DNA of 64,000 bases from Crossaster papposus (taxonomy: Eukaryota; Echinodermata; Asteroidea; Velatida; Solasteridae): contig JBAIAA010000102.1 of assembly GCA_037893245.1 (NCBI GenBank), positions 744,001-808,000 of the forward strand. Direction: 5' to 3'. Within the stretch, counting starts at the first letter, position 1, and every line of letters starts with the position of its first letter. Position numbers and translations under genes: made by a program. Below are positions 35,090 through 45,479 of this stretch, one piece after another. The notes beneath the pieces were generated by a model. The model was not told the DNA's origin. It did not search any database and worked only from the letters and a program-made list of their open reading frames with translations.

Positions 35090-35192
35090 GCGCGCTATAA
35101 ACCGCGAGGGCGACTTTTGCGGTGATTAGAAGTGCGCCATCTGGCGACCAAGTTGTACAATTTCTTTCTCTTTGCTCCTCGTGGCCGCCATC
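35090..35192 (+). promoter_or_regulatory. Probable RPS29 promoter / 5' TOP leader
   Basis: A pyrimidine run, TTTCTTTCTCTTTGCTCCTC, precedes the start codon by about 30 nt, as in the 5' TOP leaders of ribosomal protein mRNAs. GGCCGCCATCATGG overlaps the ATG and fits both a strong Kozak context and a YY1-type site. A TATA-like CTATAAA lies at 35093-35100. Confidence 0.55.
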
Positions 35193-35254
35193 ATGGGTTT
35201 CGCGAACATTTGGCATTCCCATCCAAGGAAATACGGGCCCGGCTCCAGAAGCTG
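35193..35254 (+). CDS. RPS29: RPS29 exon 1
   Basis: [20 protein letters not shown] plus two bases of Cys21. The donor is GTATGA. Confidence 0.95.
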
Positions 35255-38200
35255 GTATGAAGTTTGTCCAGTAGTATATTTATCTTTGAATGTATCCAAG
35301 CGCACTTGTGAATAATAATGTGTCGCCCAAATGATCTAGAAATATGAAAAAAATAGCTGTTTTGTACGTGGACGGTAGGGGTTGGCCCGTTTCCATTCAT
35401 TCTCGCGGTCGGACATCCGGGAACCTCGGTTTATCTTCCCATTGTTTATGCACTAGAAGGGGGAAGGTTTAACGCACGTTACTGCACAACAATCGGGCAT
35501 GCAGGGAATTGTGGGATAGAAATTAAATAAACAAACCCATTCTCGCAGACAATCTCACGGTCGGAGGCTGTTCCACCTATTGCACACGCCGTTGGGCAAA
35601 GGGGTAGCCCTCCATTCAATTTGTACAGAGAATTACGTGCTTTCTATATTTTTTTACAGCAATAAAAACATGCATACTTTTTTTTTTGATGTATCGTGGA
35701 AGATTTTGTTACTTCATAAAACAATGAAATTTGGAAATATTTCGGTGTAGTGTTTAATAGATATTAAACAATAATTGATTATTTAGATTTTTTCACATAG
35801 ACCACAACACTATTTATTGCTACTCATTCCCCTGTGAGTCCAGAGGGGGTGATAACTAACAGCCACCACTGACCAATCAGAGACAAGAAACAGGGCCCGG
35901 TGACGTCATCCCGACCGCGAGAATCCGGGAACCTGGTTTATATTTCTATTGTTTATGCACAAATAGTGCGAAAGGGTAAATTTGAGGTTTAACGCATGTT
36001 GCTAGGGACTACCAAAAATAAAATGTGTGCCAATAAAACTGGTCGAATCTCTCCCAATTTCTGTAAAAAAAATAAAGATTATGAAAACGCGACTGTTAAA
36101 AGATGGTGGATAACGAAGTTCAATGAACTGTTCATACTGGGGCGTAACCCCGGCTGGGGTCAATGCGGACCAATCACATGGCTTCTGTCAACGATGACGG
36201 GGCTGTTTTCCAAACCCTGGCTTCGGTTCTGTTGTGGCTCTGGTGTATTGCTGAACTGTATGAATAATGCACCTATCAATTGTATGACGCACCCTCAGAC
36301 CCCCGGGGGAGGTGCGTCAATGGCTGGGGTCAATGCAGACCAATCACATGGCTTCTGTCAACGATGACAGGGCTGTTTTCCAAACCCTGGCTTCGGTTCT
36401 GTTGTGGCTCTGGCGTATTGCTGAACTGTATGAATAATGCACCTATCAATTGTTTGACGCACCCTCAGACCCCTGGGGAAGGTGCGTCAATGTGAACAGT
36501 GAGGACAGACTAGGGGGTCAAACCACGCACCCGTACGGACGTCATGTTAAAGACTAACCATTCACGTTTATATCGACAGTGTGAAATGATGATTCTCGAC
36601 GCACCATTCTTGGAAAAAATGACGCACACAAGTCACGACGAACAAAAGTCGCGACACATGAAGCAGAGCGCTGTGTGATATGCACCCACGTCGGGTGTGT
36701 GGCCGCTCTATGACTTTTGGTTTTCTGCTATTGCATGCTGTATACTGTATACCTAACTAGTAGCGCTATAAGCATGCATGGAAAGTATGTGTGCGACAAA
36801 TTCTCCCTTGTCATTTTGCTGAGGGGAAGTTGGCCGCGATTGAACTTCGGTATAATCTGAAAATCACATACGTGGCTAAGTGAGCGAAGCGGCTCCATTA
36901 ACCCTAACCCCCTAGGCTCTCGCACTAATAATAATAATGAGATTTGTAAAGCGCACATATCCACCCTGCAGGGTGCTCAAGGCGCTATAGACAACAACAA
37001 GTAAATTAATCCTTGAAAATTTGCGACATCAAGTAAGTCTTAAGAAGCGATTTGAACCTAGTTGTACAATGGCATGATCTGAGTTCAAGTGGCAATGAAT
37101 TCCAAAGTCGAGGAGCTGCAACAGAAAAAGATATAGCGCCCCATGTTCGTTTAGCAATTGGTTCCTTGAGAAGTTGCTGGTTACTTGCTGGTTGCTGGGG
37201 CCTTTGGTACTGAGTCAAACAAAGTCTAACAACAAGTTGTTACGGTTTGGTACCAAACCTGCCAAAACCTAGCGAAAGCTGCAGTTGGAGTTTGATGGGT
37301 TTGGGGTAGTTAGGGTTAACGCTGTGTTATTCTCAATGTTATCCTTCTATTACATAGCCTTCAATTCATACAGTTTAGCAATGCACCAGAACCACAATGG
37401 AACCGAAGCCAGGGTTTGGGCCCGGGGAAAACAGCCCTGTCATCGTTGATAAGCCATGTGATTAGTCCGCACTGACCCCGGGCTGGGTAAAGCCCGGGTT
37501 TCGGTACGAACGTCGTTAACGAACTAAGTCATCGAACTTCGTTATCCACCATCTTGTAACAGTTGTGTTTGCGGATTGGGGATAGTTTTCACTTTTTACA
37601 GAAATTGGGCGAAATTCGACCGGTTTTATTGGCACACATGCTTGGTAAGTTAATAAAATACTCAAAAAAATTCTTTTTTTAGTTAGACCGTGCAGCAGTT
37701 TGGGAGTAATTGCACGTAATTTGTGCATGGTTTATATTGTTAACGTCGTTAACCTGTAAAAACTTAGAAAGATTTGCAGTAATACCATGTGAAAGGATCT
37801 CTGTAAAAAAAACCTAACTATAAGAACATGTTTAGCGTCATGCCTTTTTTTTTTTTTAAGGAAGGAGGAGGCCTTTTTTTTTTTTTTTTTTTTTCAAAAT
37901 GGTCGCCCGACGCATCTTAATTCGAGTCATGTAGTGATCATGTCACACCCTTTCTTCCAATTTAAAATTGTGGTTCACCCACGATTAAAAATCCAAATTC
38001 ATGTGGGTCGATCATGTATGCACCGTACACGACTACACGTCACATCCTAGCCTTCCTATTAGAACGAAAAAATATTTCCAGAGCATGTACACAGTGATGC
38101 TAAAGTCTAAAATACGATCTTAAAATTTTACTATCTTAAATTTTACTATCTTACTATCTTAAACCAAAATGGTCAAATTTATCTGATTTTCAAAAAATAA

Positions 38201-41046
38201 AAAAAAATAAAAAAGGAGGCGGCCCCAAAAAGGAAGCGGGCGGTGACGCTAAACATGTTTTTGGTTTTTTTTGGCCTAAGGTTCCGCCCTGCGGGCGTCG
38301 GGAGCCCCGTAGTTCTAGGGGTAGCTATGGACAGCTTGCCCCTTGGTGACGTCATGCCGCCCGCGAGAATGTTACCACTGTTTAACCAGTTCCCGCCGGG
38401 ATTATATTAACATCGCCGAGCCCAGGGGCGGGATTATTTTTAACAAAACTCGATCCGAAGCGGGTTCAGGCTGATAGTGTCGCGAAGCACACCACGCATT
38501 TCCGGCCTTGTTCGCTGCTGACAGACATTTGATTTCCGAACTTGAACTTGGCGTGTTTATGCGTCATCCGTTTTCGAATTTGGGACAAACTTTGCGTTTA
38601 TATATGTCATCCGGCGCGAACTGGTTAACAATTTCTTTTTGTATACAAAAATTATGTGGAAGTGAAATTTGTTTTTACAAAAGAAAGATTTCTGTTTGTA
38701 TTTTCTACAGCCGTGTGTGTGGCAATCGTCATGGACTGATTCGCAAATATGGCCTGAACATTTGCAGACAATGTTTCCGCATGTATGCAAAGGACATTGG
38801 ATTTCAGAAGGTAAGACGGCAACAATGTTGCTTTCTGATGCTATTCGTGACCTGCTCCCACAAAACCAGATATAAGTTGTTGCTTTCTTAAAGGGATCGT
38901 ATACGTTTGGTAATTGGAACCCACTGTTTGTTTCAATTCTATATAATTAGAGATATATACCATAAAACTAACCTGTAAAAATTTCATTTCAAAAGGTGGT
39001 AGCGATTTTGAGATATTGCCGAAAATCTGGAGCGATTATGTCCACGCAGGAAGAATATCTGCATTGGAATACACAATCTGAGAAACGTCACTGCAGTAAC
39101 GCTTCTCAGATTCAAATTGTTTGGGGTAAAAAGTGATATCTTTTTCCGTAACCGCAGTACTTCGAAGTGAAATTTCTCTAAAAATGCACTATACTATCCA
39201 AAGCTGCTGTACTTCTTACCAAGTAAGTTTGTATTGCCATACATTTTTGGAGTAATTACCAAACGTATACGCTCCCTTTAAAGTGGGATATTGTTATTTC
39301 CATTTAGTTGAAATGTACACGCAGTCTTAAAATCCTTATAAAATTGGAAGTATGTATGGTATAAAGGTGGTTTTGGTACCAAATGAAAGCTGAATATGTG
39401 TACTAAATGGAAATAAAATATCTCACTTTTTGAATAAAAAACATATATGTCTGGTTTTGTGGGAGCAGGTCACATTTGTTAGAAACAGAAAAATCACAAT
39501 TTGGGGGCTTACCTTGTACTTCATAGAGTAACATTTCATTTGGGCACTGTAAGGGATGTCAGGACTACGTTTTTAAGAGATTTTTAGGAAAAAATCGTTG
39601 GGCAAAAATATTCTTTCCATTTCCCCTTGCATTCACCACGTTGGGTGAGGGCAACAGCAGGCTGTCTGACAAGCTGTCATTTTGAAGAAAACAACCTCTG
39701 AGATGCATTTTTCGGAAAATTCCATTTGTAGTTGGTTCAAAATCGAAATCCTAGAATATCATTTTCTCCAAATATACAGCATCACACAGAGCTTAAAACA
39801 AACTTTATTGGGTTAGTTGTTGAGAATATTGCTGAGAATAAAGTCAACGTAACACAGATACTGAAGAGTGCATCAACTAAATTGGATTCGTTGTTTCAAC
39901 GTAAGTAGTCTCTCCTGCACAAATTGTAACGGAGAGACATCATTTTTATTTATTTTTTACTTTAGAGGGCAGGATTACGATTTTTGGTGGGAAATTTTGG
40001 GATATCAAATGATAACAAAGACAACAACTCGAAATAAAAAATGACGATCACTGCGTTGCAAAACCGTTGATTTGGAAGGCAAAATGAGTAAGCAAATCAC
40101 ATTTTCTACCCGACAAAAAGTGTTAGAAACTTTACAAAATTGTGTCATAAGAGTTGAGAGAGTATACTTTAAGTTGTTAAAGTCATTTTTTGAATGATAA
40201 CGATACCTTTGACTTAAATTGGACCAACTTAAAGAGGGGCCTGTAACGACACGAACGACACAATTGCCGTGATCAAGTTGCACGTTAAAATGTACACACA
40301 CTGTCGTTGACATGATCGATCTGATGACCGAGGCATTTTTCCAAACCCCAGCTTTATTGGGTTAGTTGTTGAGCACCATTCTTTAGATTTTGAGAACTTT
40401 TGCTACCTCCGACAATAAAAATGTACAACTGGTAAATGTTATTATAGACTCAGATTGGCGTAGCGGTTCTTTCCTCGCCTTCCACCGCCAGGACTCGGGT
40501 TCAAATTCCACCTGGGACAATAATGTGGATTGGGTTTTCAGTCCCTGCCTGACTCCGTGGGTTTTTCCCCCAGGATATTCTTCTGGGGTTTTCCTCCCAC
40601 CTCTAAAACTGTAACTTCTTCACATTAATTGTTGAATGAAATAAAAAATTGTTGAATGAAATTTGTTCCCGCCGTGAATATGGCCATTGATGCTGGTACG
40701 GCGTTAAACCCTAAAAACTCACTCACTCACTCTTCTCATTGTCTTCTCTCTTCGGGCTTGCGAGCTATAGGGCACTTTTGAGGGATCCTTCTAGGGTTTT
40801 GATTTTGAACTAACTACAAATGGAAATTTCGAAAAAAATGCATCTCTGAGATGCATCTTTGGAAAAGACCGTCTTTGGTTGTTTTCTTCAAAATGACAGC
40901 CTGCCAGAAAGAATAATTTCACAGGGAGTTTAATTAATTAACTAGACATTCACAGACTGTAATTTCTTTCTTGCAAATAACAGAAATACGTTCATACTAA
41001 AAAATGCCATTCTGTTTTTTGTGTGTTTTCCTTTCAGTTGGATTAA
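35193..41046 (+). CDS. RPS29: Ribosomal protein S29 (uS14), complete, three exons
   Basis: A small-subunit ribosomal protein with a C4 zinc site, located in the 40S head. The exons are 35193-35254, 38711-38810 and 41038-41046. Joined, they give 56 residues, the same length as human RPS29 (recalled). The N-terminus ends in [12 protein letters not shown], the centre is [17 protein letters not shown], and the end is [18 protein letters not shown]. The four zinc cysteines are C21, C24, C39 and C42. All splice sites are GT-AG. Intron 1 (3.5 kb) and intron 2 (2.2 kb) are filled with transposons. The last exon encodes only Leu-Asp-stop. AATAAA signals lie at 41311-41316 and 41367-41372. Confidence 0.96.
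36152..36491. repeat. Two tandem 170-bp repeats
   Basis: Units at 36152-36321 and 36322-36491, each starting GGCTGGGGTCAATGC and ending in a GACGCACC...GGTGCGTC stem. They differ at about five positions. Confidence 0.85.
36898..37319. mobile_element. TTAA element with telomere-like ends carrying a LINE 3' piece
   Basis: The ends TTAACCCTAACCCCCTAGG and TAGTTAGGGTTAA match the family at 12670-13100, but the interior is a LINE fragment (36930-37218). Confidence 0.65.
36930..37218 (-). pseudogene. Non-LTR retrotransposon reverse transcriptase, C-terminal fragment
   Basis: The minus frame reads [20 protein letters not shown], then LELRS and FKSLLKTYL. This is the usual C-terminal end of LINE reverse transcriptases (CR1/Jockey/L2-like group). 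A short 3' UTR with GGCGCTATAG and a (TTA)n tail follows at 36928-36990. The 5' part is absent, so it is a dead 5'-truncated copy. Confidence 0.75.
37826..38265. mobile_element. Inverted-repeat element, AACATGTTTAGCGTCA family, copy 2
   Basis: The ends AACATGTTTAGCGTCATGCC and GGTGACGCTAAACATGTTTT are inverted. The interior matches 30033-30478 in reverse orientation. A T24-type run and an A-rich stretch lie near the ends. Confidence 0.78.
38382..38628. mobile_element. TTAACCAG-family MITE in RPS29 intron 1
   Basis: The ends TTAACCAGTTCCCGCCGGG and CCGGCGCGAACTGGTTAA are intact. It lies about 80 bp upstream of exon 2. Confidence 0.85.
38711..38810 (+). CDS. RPS29: RPS29 exon 2
   Basis: Completes Cys21 and encodes through Lys54, with both CxxC pairs. 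The acceptor is TTCTACAG and the donor GTAAGA. Confidence 0.96.
38847..39473. mobile_element. GTGACCTG-family element containing a TTAA MITE
   Basis: The ends GTGACCTGCTCCCACAAAAC and GTTTTGTGGGAGCAGGTCAC are perfect inverted repeats. The TTAA MITE at 38888-39281 is inserted in the left half. Confidence 0.82.
38888..39281. mobile_element. TTAA MITE, AGGGATCGTATACG family, reversed copy
   Basis: TTAA at both ends with AGGGATCGTATACGTTTGGT on the left. It aligns in reverse orientation with 8010-8418. Confidence 0.85.
39661..40915. repeat. Foldback with ~120-bp arms in RPS29 intron 2
   Basis: GCTGTCATTTTGAAGAAAAC followed by CTCTGAGATGCATTTTTC on the left is inverted at 40790-40915. A type A SINE lies inside, close to the right arm. 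Confidence 0.7.
40451..40733 (+). mobile_element. tRNA-derived SINE, type A
   Basis: The A box region TTGGCGTAGCGGTTC and the B box GGTTCAAATTCC form the head. The body has CTGCCTGACTCCGTGGG and GGTTTTCCTCCCACC. The tail is GGCGTTAAACCCTAAAA(CTCA)n. It is the fuller of the two type A copies. It ends about 300 bp before RPS29 exon 3. Confidence 0.82.
41038..41046 (+). CDS. RPS29: RPS29 exon 3 (Leu-Asp-stop)
   Basis: TTGGATTAA follows the acceptor TTCCTTTCAG. It restores the conserved C-terminal Lys-Leu-Asp of RPS29. Confidence 0.9.
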   Translation: MD

Positions 41047-41118
41047 AAATCTAGCATCGAAGCAGCTGGTCTTTTTTTCCCAGAGCGCAGTTAACATCTG
41101 CCCCAGAGAATCCTCATC

Positions 41119-41274
41119 ATGGGCAACTTTCAGCCGACCCTTGACCCGAACTACCTTACGGGGGAGCTCGTGGAAACCCCACACCCTGACAACGAACCAA
41201 GGGAGAAATGGGTGGAGTTGCCTACCTTAGCGCAGCAATACCAACCAATCATCATATCCCAGACGGAGGTTTAA
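41119..41274 (+). CDS. Unrecognised 51-residue small ORF behind RPS29
   Basis: I do not recognise this protein. It starts MGNFQPTLDPNYLTGELVET and ends QPIIISQTEV. The ATG has a good context (ATCATGG), and an in-frame TAA lies eight codons upstream. Third positions are GC-rich, like the XPO1 exons and unlike the AT-rich surroundings. The C-terminal T-E-V fits a class I PDZ ligand. Acceptor-like sites (TTTTTTTCCCAG, CTGCCCCAG) precede it, so it could be the last exon of a spliced gene, a second ORF in the RPS29 3' UTR, or chance. The AATAAA at 41311 follows closely. Confidence 0.5.
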   Translation: MGNFQPTLDPNYLTGELVETPHPDNEPREKWVELPTLAQQYQPIIISQTEV

Positions 41275-41366
41275 CATCAAATGATAAATCAACCATGGCT
41301 CACTAAATTAAATAAATAATTGTCACGCAAAATAACAATGTCATACAAACTTGTGTAAAGTTGGGA

Positions 41367-41372
41367 AATAAA
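41367..41372 (+). terminator. Polyadenylation signal AATAAA
   Basis: A canonical hexamer about 320 nt after the RPS29 stop. Another is at 41311-41316. Which one is used cannot be seen. Confidence 0.45.
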
Positions 41373-41580
41373 ATGACCAGATCTGCTTGAAAACAGTCTC
41401 ATTTACAGTTTCGTGTTGTTTAGCGTCAATTTACCATACAAATATATTTTTCTTTTTTTACGTATTTAACATAATTTTCAACTTTAAAAAATAAATACAT
41501 TCCCGTGCTATCTAAGAGTTTCAAGCTCGCGTGCTAGCTCGTTAAAAGTAATGAGCAGCACATCTTTTCCCTTTTGATTT

Positions 41581-43543
41581 TTAAAGGTAGGATACACCAT
41601 TGGTAATTGCATGAATTATCATGAATGGGTTGATTTGGGGAGTTGTATTTTGTAGTAAATACCGTTTAACTGACCTGTCCGAATTGTTACAATCATGGAT
41701 GCCGAGGAAAGCAAGAAAAACAGCGTTTGTTTTAAACCGGCGTCGAGCAGTTATTCGTATGTTATTTTTGTTTGGACGGCGATCGTGATTTTTTTTGTAA
41801 AGAGTTCTATTTTTCGGAATAATTACAGGATATCTAGCGCAATCATTTTGCTGGATGTCTAGATTCATTATTTACTTTCAAATGAGTAAGATATGTTTTA
41901 AAAATTCAATAGTAAATAAACACCTCGCCAAAAGTCCCCCTCTCAACAATTCGTCATAACATCGTCAGATAAAACATTTTACCAATCAAACTTAGTTAGA
42001 AATAATCCTTTGACTGTTTCCTAAGTGTTGTTTAAAAATAATTGTCCATGGCTTCATGGCTGAATGAGCTCAATTAATGACAAAAACTGCCCTTCTCAAA
42101 AGTCACAAAAGTTGATCTGCCACCTGCTTCGCAGGGGTATTAGTCTGTAAAAGACCAATGGCAATGGCCCTGTCTTGATCAGACTCGGCATAATGCTTAA
42201 TTTAAGAACACGGAAAACAAATCAGTAGGCCTATGCTTGTCAACTGCAAGGTGTATTGGGACAAGGAATGGGACTGATCACCTAACATCTCATAGTCATG
42301 GTGAAAGACCTTCGCGTATTGATTTGTCACAATTTTCCCCACGAGAGGGCGCTATCATACACGAACCGCTCTCACGACACGAGAGGGCGGTTCCTGTGAT
42401 ATAGCGGATCGTGGGTGATAGTAGCCTTTAAACAAGGCCACATGTCTGATAGACGTCGAGCGACTAAAAAGAGACTAATTGCGAAAACCTGAGTGAACGC
42501 CAGTGCGAATTGCCCAGACAAGTGGCCTTTATCAATCTGGTTTGGATTTCTTATGTTAACCTTTGTTTCCGACTGGAATCGCTACCGAAATGGTAGCGTC
42601 CAATCAGCGAACGTATATCCGCGTGACGTCAGCTTATATTTGAGTTGGACTAGTTCATTTTACAAACAGGGAATGTCCAATCATGTCACTTACAATATTT
42701 AGCTCAAATCATCAGTTGCTTTCTAATTTATTGCAATTTTGCATGTAAAATAGATTTAAATGTGATATCTTGTATTTATCATTCATATATTCAACTCAGA
42801 AGCAAAATTTATATACGTTTTTTTACCTTTTCCTACATGCTTTGATATTGAACGAATCACGAACGAAGCCAACTGGGAGATCGCCGTTCCGATTGGGCGT
42901 ATTGGCATGCTAATATGTATCTATGAATAATTCATGCCGAGCAGTGAAACCTACATTGCAAAAGGCCTCGTGACATTCGTCACTCGGTCGCGCGTTCACC
43001 CCAACGAACTTGGTTTGATTTCGATGGTTCACCCCGGGTATCTAGACTCATCTCAGCCGCTTAGCCAGAGTCACGAGGCCTTGTCAAAAGGCTAGGGTGA
43101 TAGCGGTTGGTGGAGTGATAGCGCCCTCTATTAGCGGAAATTTGTGGAAATACAAAACAGGGACGTCTTGCACCAAGACTAAACATCTCACTGTGCTTAG
43201 CTCTGAGCCAAGAAAGGGATTTGCATGGTTGAATGATCCTGAAATGATTACAGATTAGAGTAATGTACACTTGGTTGGTATTTTAAATTGCATTCAACCA
43301 CAGGTGTTTTTTCCATTTGAGAAGGGCATTTTTTCCCATTCATTTGAGCTCATTCAGCCATGAAGTTATGGACATCTTTTATTTTCAAACAACATTTAGG
43401 AAACAGTCATAAGATTATTTTTAACTAAGTTTGATTGGTAAAATGTTTTACCTGACGATGTTATGACGAACTGTTCAGAGGGGGACTTACTTTTGGTGAG
43501 GTGTTTATTTTCGATATCTGCAAATGGTGTATCCTACCTTTAA
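41581..43543. mobile_element. TTAA MITE split by a nested 1.6-kb foldback
   Basis: The left end (TTAAAGGTAGGATACACCAT) and the right end (ATGGTGTATCCTACCTTTAA) are those of the AAAGGTAGGATACACC family. The two halves (41581-41918 and 43511-43543) rejoin to a normal copy when the insert is removed. Confidence 0.85.
41919..43510. mobile_element. Foldback transposon with >200-bp inverted arms
   Basis: The left end AACACCTCGCCAAAAGTCC is inverted at the right end (ACTTTTGGTGAGGTGTT). The pairing continues for about 200 bp with CATTTTACCAATCAAACTTA and related blocks. A second inverted pair (GAGAGGGCGCTATCA / TGATAGCGCCCTCT) and a third (AAAAGGCCTCGTGAC / GTCACGAGGCCTT) lie deeper. A TA or AT target duplication fits. 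No transposase ORF is seen. Confidence 0.8.
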
Positions 43544-43579
43544 AAAACATTTTTGGGGGCTAAAAAAAAAAAAAAAATT

Positions 43580-44472
43580 GGGACGAATGAGGCCACTACA
43601 TCGCACTGAGTGGAAGACACTTAGGTTCTCAGATCCTTACTTTCCCTTAAATTAAACTCACTCCAACAACAAACTTGAAGACCAAAAATAGTCAATGAAA
43701 AATGATATTGTTGCTCATTTGACTAGTTACACGTAGCCCAGAGGTACATTAATACGAAGCTGTATTAGGGACATTCGAGCACTTTGAAAAACGGCTTCCG
43801 TCGACCTCTCACAGTAGCTACAGTGGATTGGTCAAGTTGCAGATCGACGGGGGTTCAAATTTGGTCTCTGCTTATTTTTGCTCTCCAAGTTTATTGTTAG
43901 AGTGAGTTTAATTTAACCCTAACCCTACCTAATGCTACCTTTTACTACTACATGTAGTAGTAAAAAGTAGTATGCAGTACTCTCACTGACTTGTGTGTAA
44001 TTCCTGTAGTAATTGTTAGTATTGGGTACTTTACCCCTAATTGCACTCGTAGTACTTTTTAGCATTGGGTCCCTCTGCTTGCTGAGTGAGTGTGCATGGC
44101 CCATGTATGCTGTGTTGAGTGTTCTATACTCTACAGCAAAAATTGTTTCTTGGGACACGGCAATGGGTCAAGGCTGGACTACTACATTTTTTGCCAGGTA
44201 AGTATTACTCACCTGTATTGCCACTATTAGTATTTTGTAGTTGGCAGTATCTGTACTCTGTCAGTACACACCCAATCGTCAGTCACAGAGAGACCCAGTG
44301 CTACAAAATACTAACTATTATTCTGTAGTACGCAGTTCTTTAGCCCAAAGTAAGGCCTAGGGGGTTAGGGTTAAGAGAAAGTAAGGATCTTAGAACCTAA
44401 CTCCTAAGTGTCTTCGGTGCACTAGGTGTGGTGTAGATACGCCTATTTATGCTAAGTGGCCTCATTTGTCCA
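43580..44472. mobile_element. Foldback hosting the telomere-ended element
   Basis: ATGAGGCCACT and GACACTTAGGTTCT...GATCCTTACTTTC on the left pair with their inverted counterparts at 44372-44472. The TTAA element at 43913-44374 is inserted in the loop. Confidence 0.7.
43913..44374. mobile_element. TTAA element with telomere-like ends, copy 2
   Basis: The ends TTAACCCTAACCCTACC and GGGGTTAGGGTTAA match 12670-13100, and the interiors align closely. Confidence 0.8.
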
Positions 44473-44647
44473 GGGGGGGAGGGGGTGGGGGGTACGCCCG
44501 CTGCTCGCAATTTTGTTGGGTGGGTGAATCAAAATTTATGAATTATTCAGTAGTTTGAATGAGAAGTTATGTTTATTCGTCGGAATAAAACATGACGTCA
44601 CAGCATTGCTGTTATTTAGTTACATTAAATCACTTTAGAGAACAGCT

Positions 44648-44735
44648 GTTGTCGAGCTGCTATTCGTAGTGTAGTGGACAGTGGGATGGGCTATGGATCA
44701 AAGATCCCCTGGTTCAAATCCTGCTGTAGGTCACC
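44648..44735 (+). repeat. tRNA-like SINE head
   Basis: GTAGTGTAGTGG (A box like) and GGTTCAAATCCTGC (B box) are 45 nt apart. No SINE body is recognised. Confidence 0.5.
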
Positions 44736-45131
44736 TCGTTTTTCCTAGTTAAATTGATATCTTTGGAGTTTGTTTAATTTAAGGGGGAAAAGAGACATAG
44801 AACCTAAGTGTTGTACAGTGATCAATGCAACTACTGAATAATTCATGATTTTGACTTGCCCACCTACGGGAAAAGAATTCGCCCAGGGCTCGGCAGCACT
44901 GTGAACAATTTTAAAGTTCATGCTTTTTTTTTCGAGCCGCATACTCGCCCCGTACGCGTATCTTTTGCGAAATTAATAAACGTAGTATAATATAGGTTTT
45001 CACGACTATTTTAAAACAATTTTCATTCAAATTCGCCATTTCTTACAAGCAGTTTCGTCTGACAATTTGTTTTAGACTTTTTTACGAAACCAATTTAGTC
45101 ATTTTACTATTCAATGTTAAAGTTTGCTCAC

Positions 45132-45374
45132 TTAACCCAGTTCGCGCCGGATGACGTATATAAACGCAAAAATTTTCCCAGATTCAAAACGGATGACGCA
45201 TAAACCCGCCAAGTTCAAGTTCGAAAATGTATGTCAGCAGCGGGCAAGACCGGAAATGCGTGGGTGTGCTTCCCGGCACTATCAGCCTGAACACGCTTCG
45301 GATTGAGTTTCGTTAAAAATAATCCCGCCCGTGGGCTCGGCGATGTTAAAATAATCCCGGCGCGAACTGGTTAA
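45132..45374. mobile_element. TTAACCAG-family MITE, full length
   Basis: The ends TTAACCCAGTTCGCGCCGG and CCGGCGCGAACTGGTTAA. Together with 27598-27844 it defines the consensus. Confidence 0.88.
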
Positions 45375-45479
45375 ACATTAGCTTGAGAATATTAGTCATA
45401 CATGTCATACCAAAAAGTGATCGGCTACTGTTTTTAAACATGTTGAAAAATAGTAGCTGATCAAAAACCGTCGACCCGG

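Larger units (their letters stand above)
29242..35192. other. Spacer between XPO1 exon 1 and RPS29
   Basis: It must contain the XPO1 upstream exon(s) and promoter, but I could not fix them. It holds the elements listed here and CpG-richer stretches at about 31.3-33.7 kb. A TTAAAGGGGCACTATGTCC element end lies at 29792. No protein-coding gene is recognised. Confidence 0.6.
36000..37650. mobile_element. Foldback element with ~200-bp inverted arms in RPS29 intron 1
   Basis: The left arm 36010-36250 (GCCAATAAAACTGGTCGAAT ... TGGATAACGAAGTTC) is inverted at 37370-37650 (CGAACTTCGTTATCCACCAT ... GGTTTTATTGGCACACATG). The centre contains a tandem duplication and a TTAA element with a LINE piece. 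No transposase is seen. Confidence 0.75.

Noticed and set aside
38508..38891. Long plus ORF of 127 codons as a gene of its own
   Set aside because: Only its central part, 38711-38810, is real (RPS29 exon 2); the rest is a MITE and intron read in the same frame.
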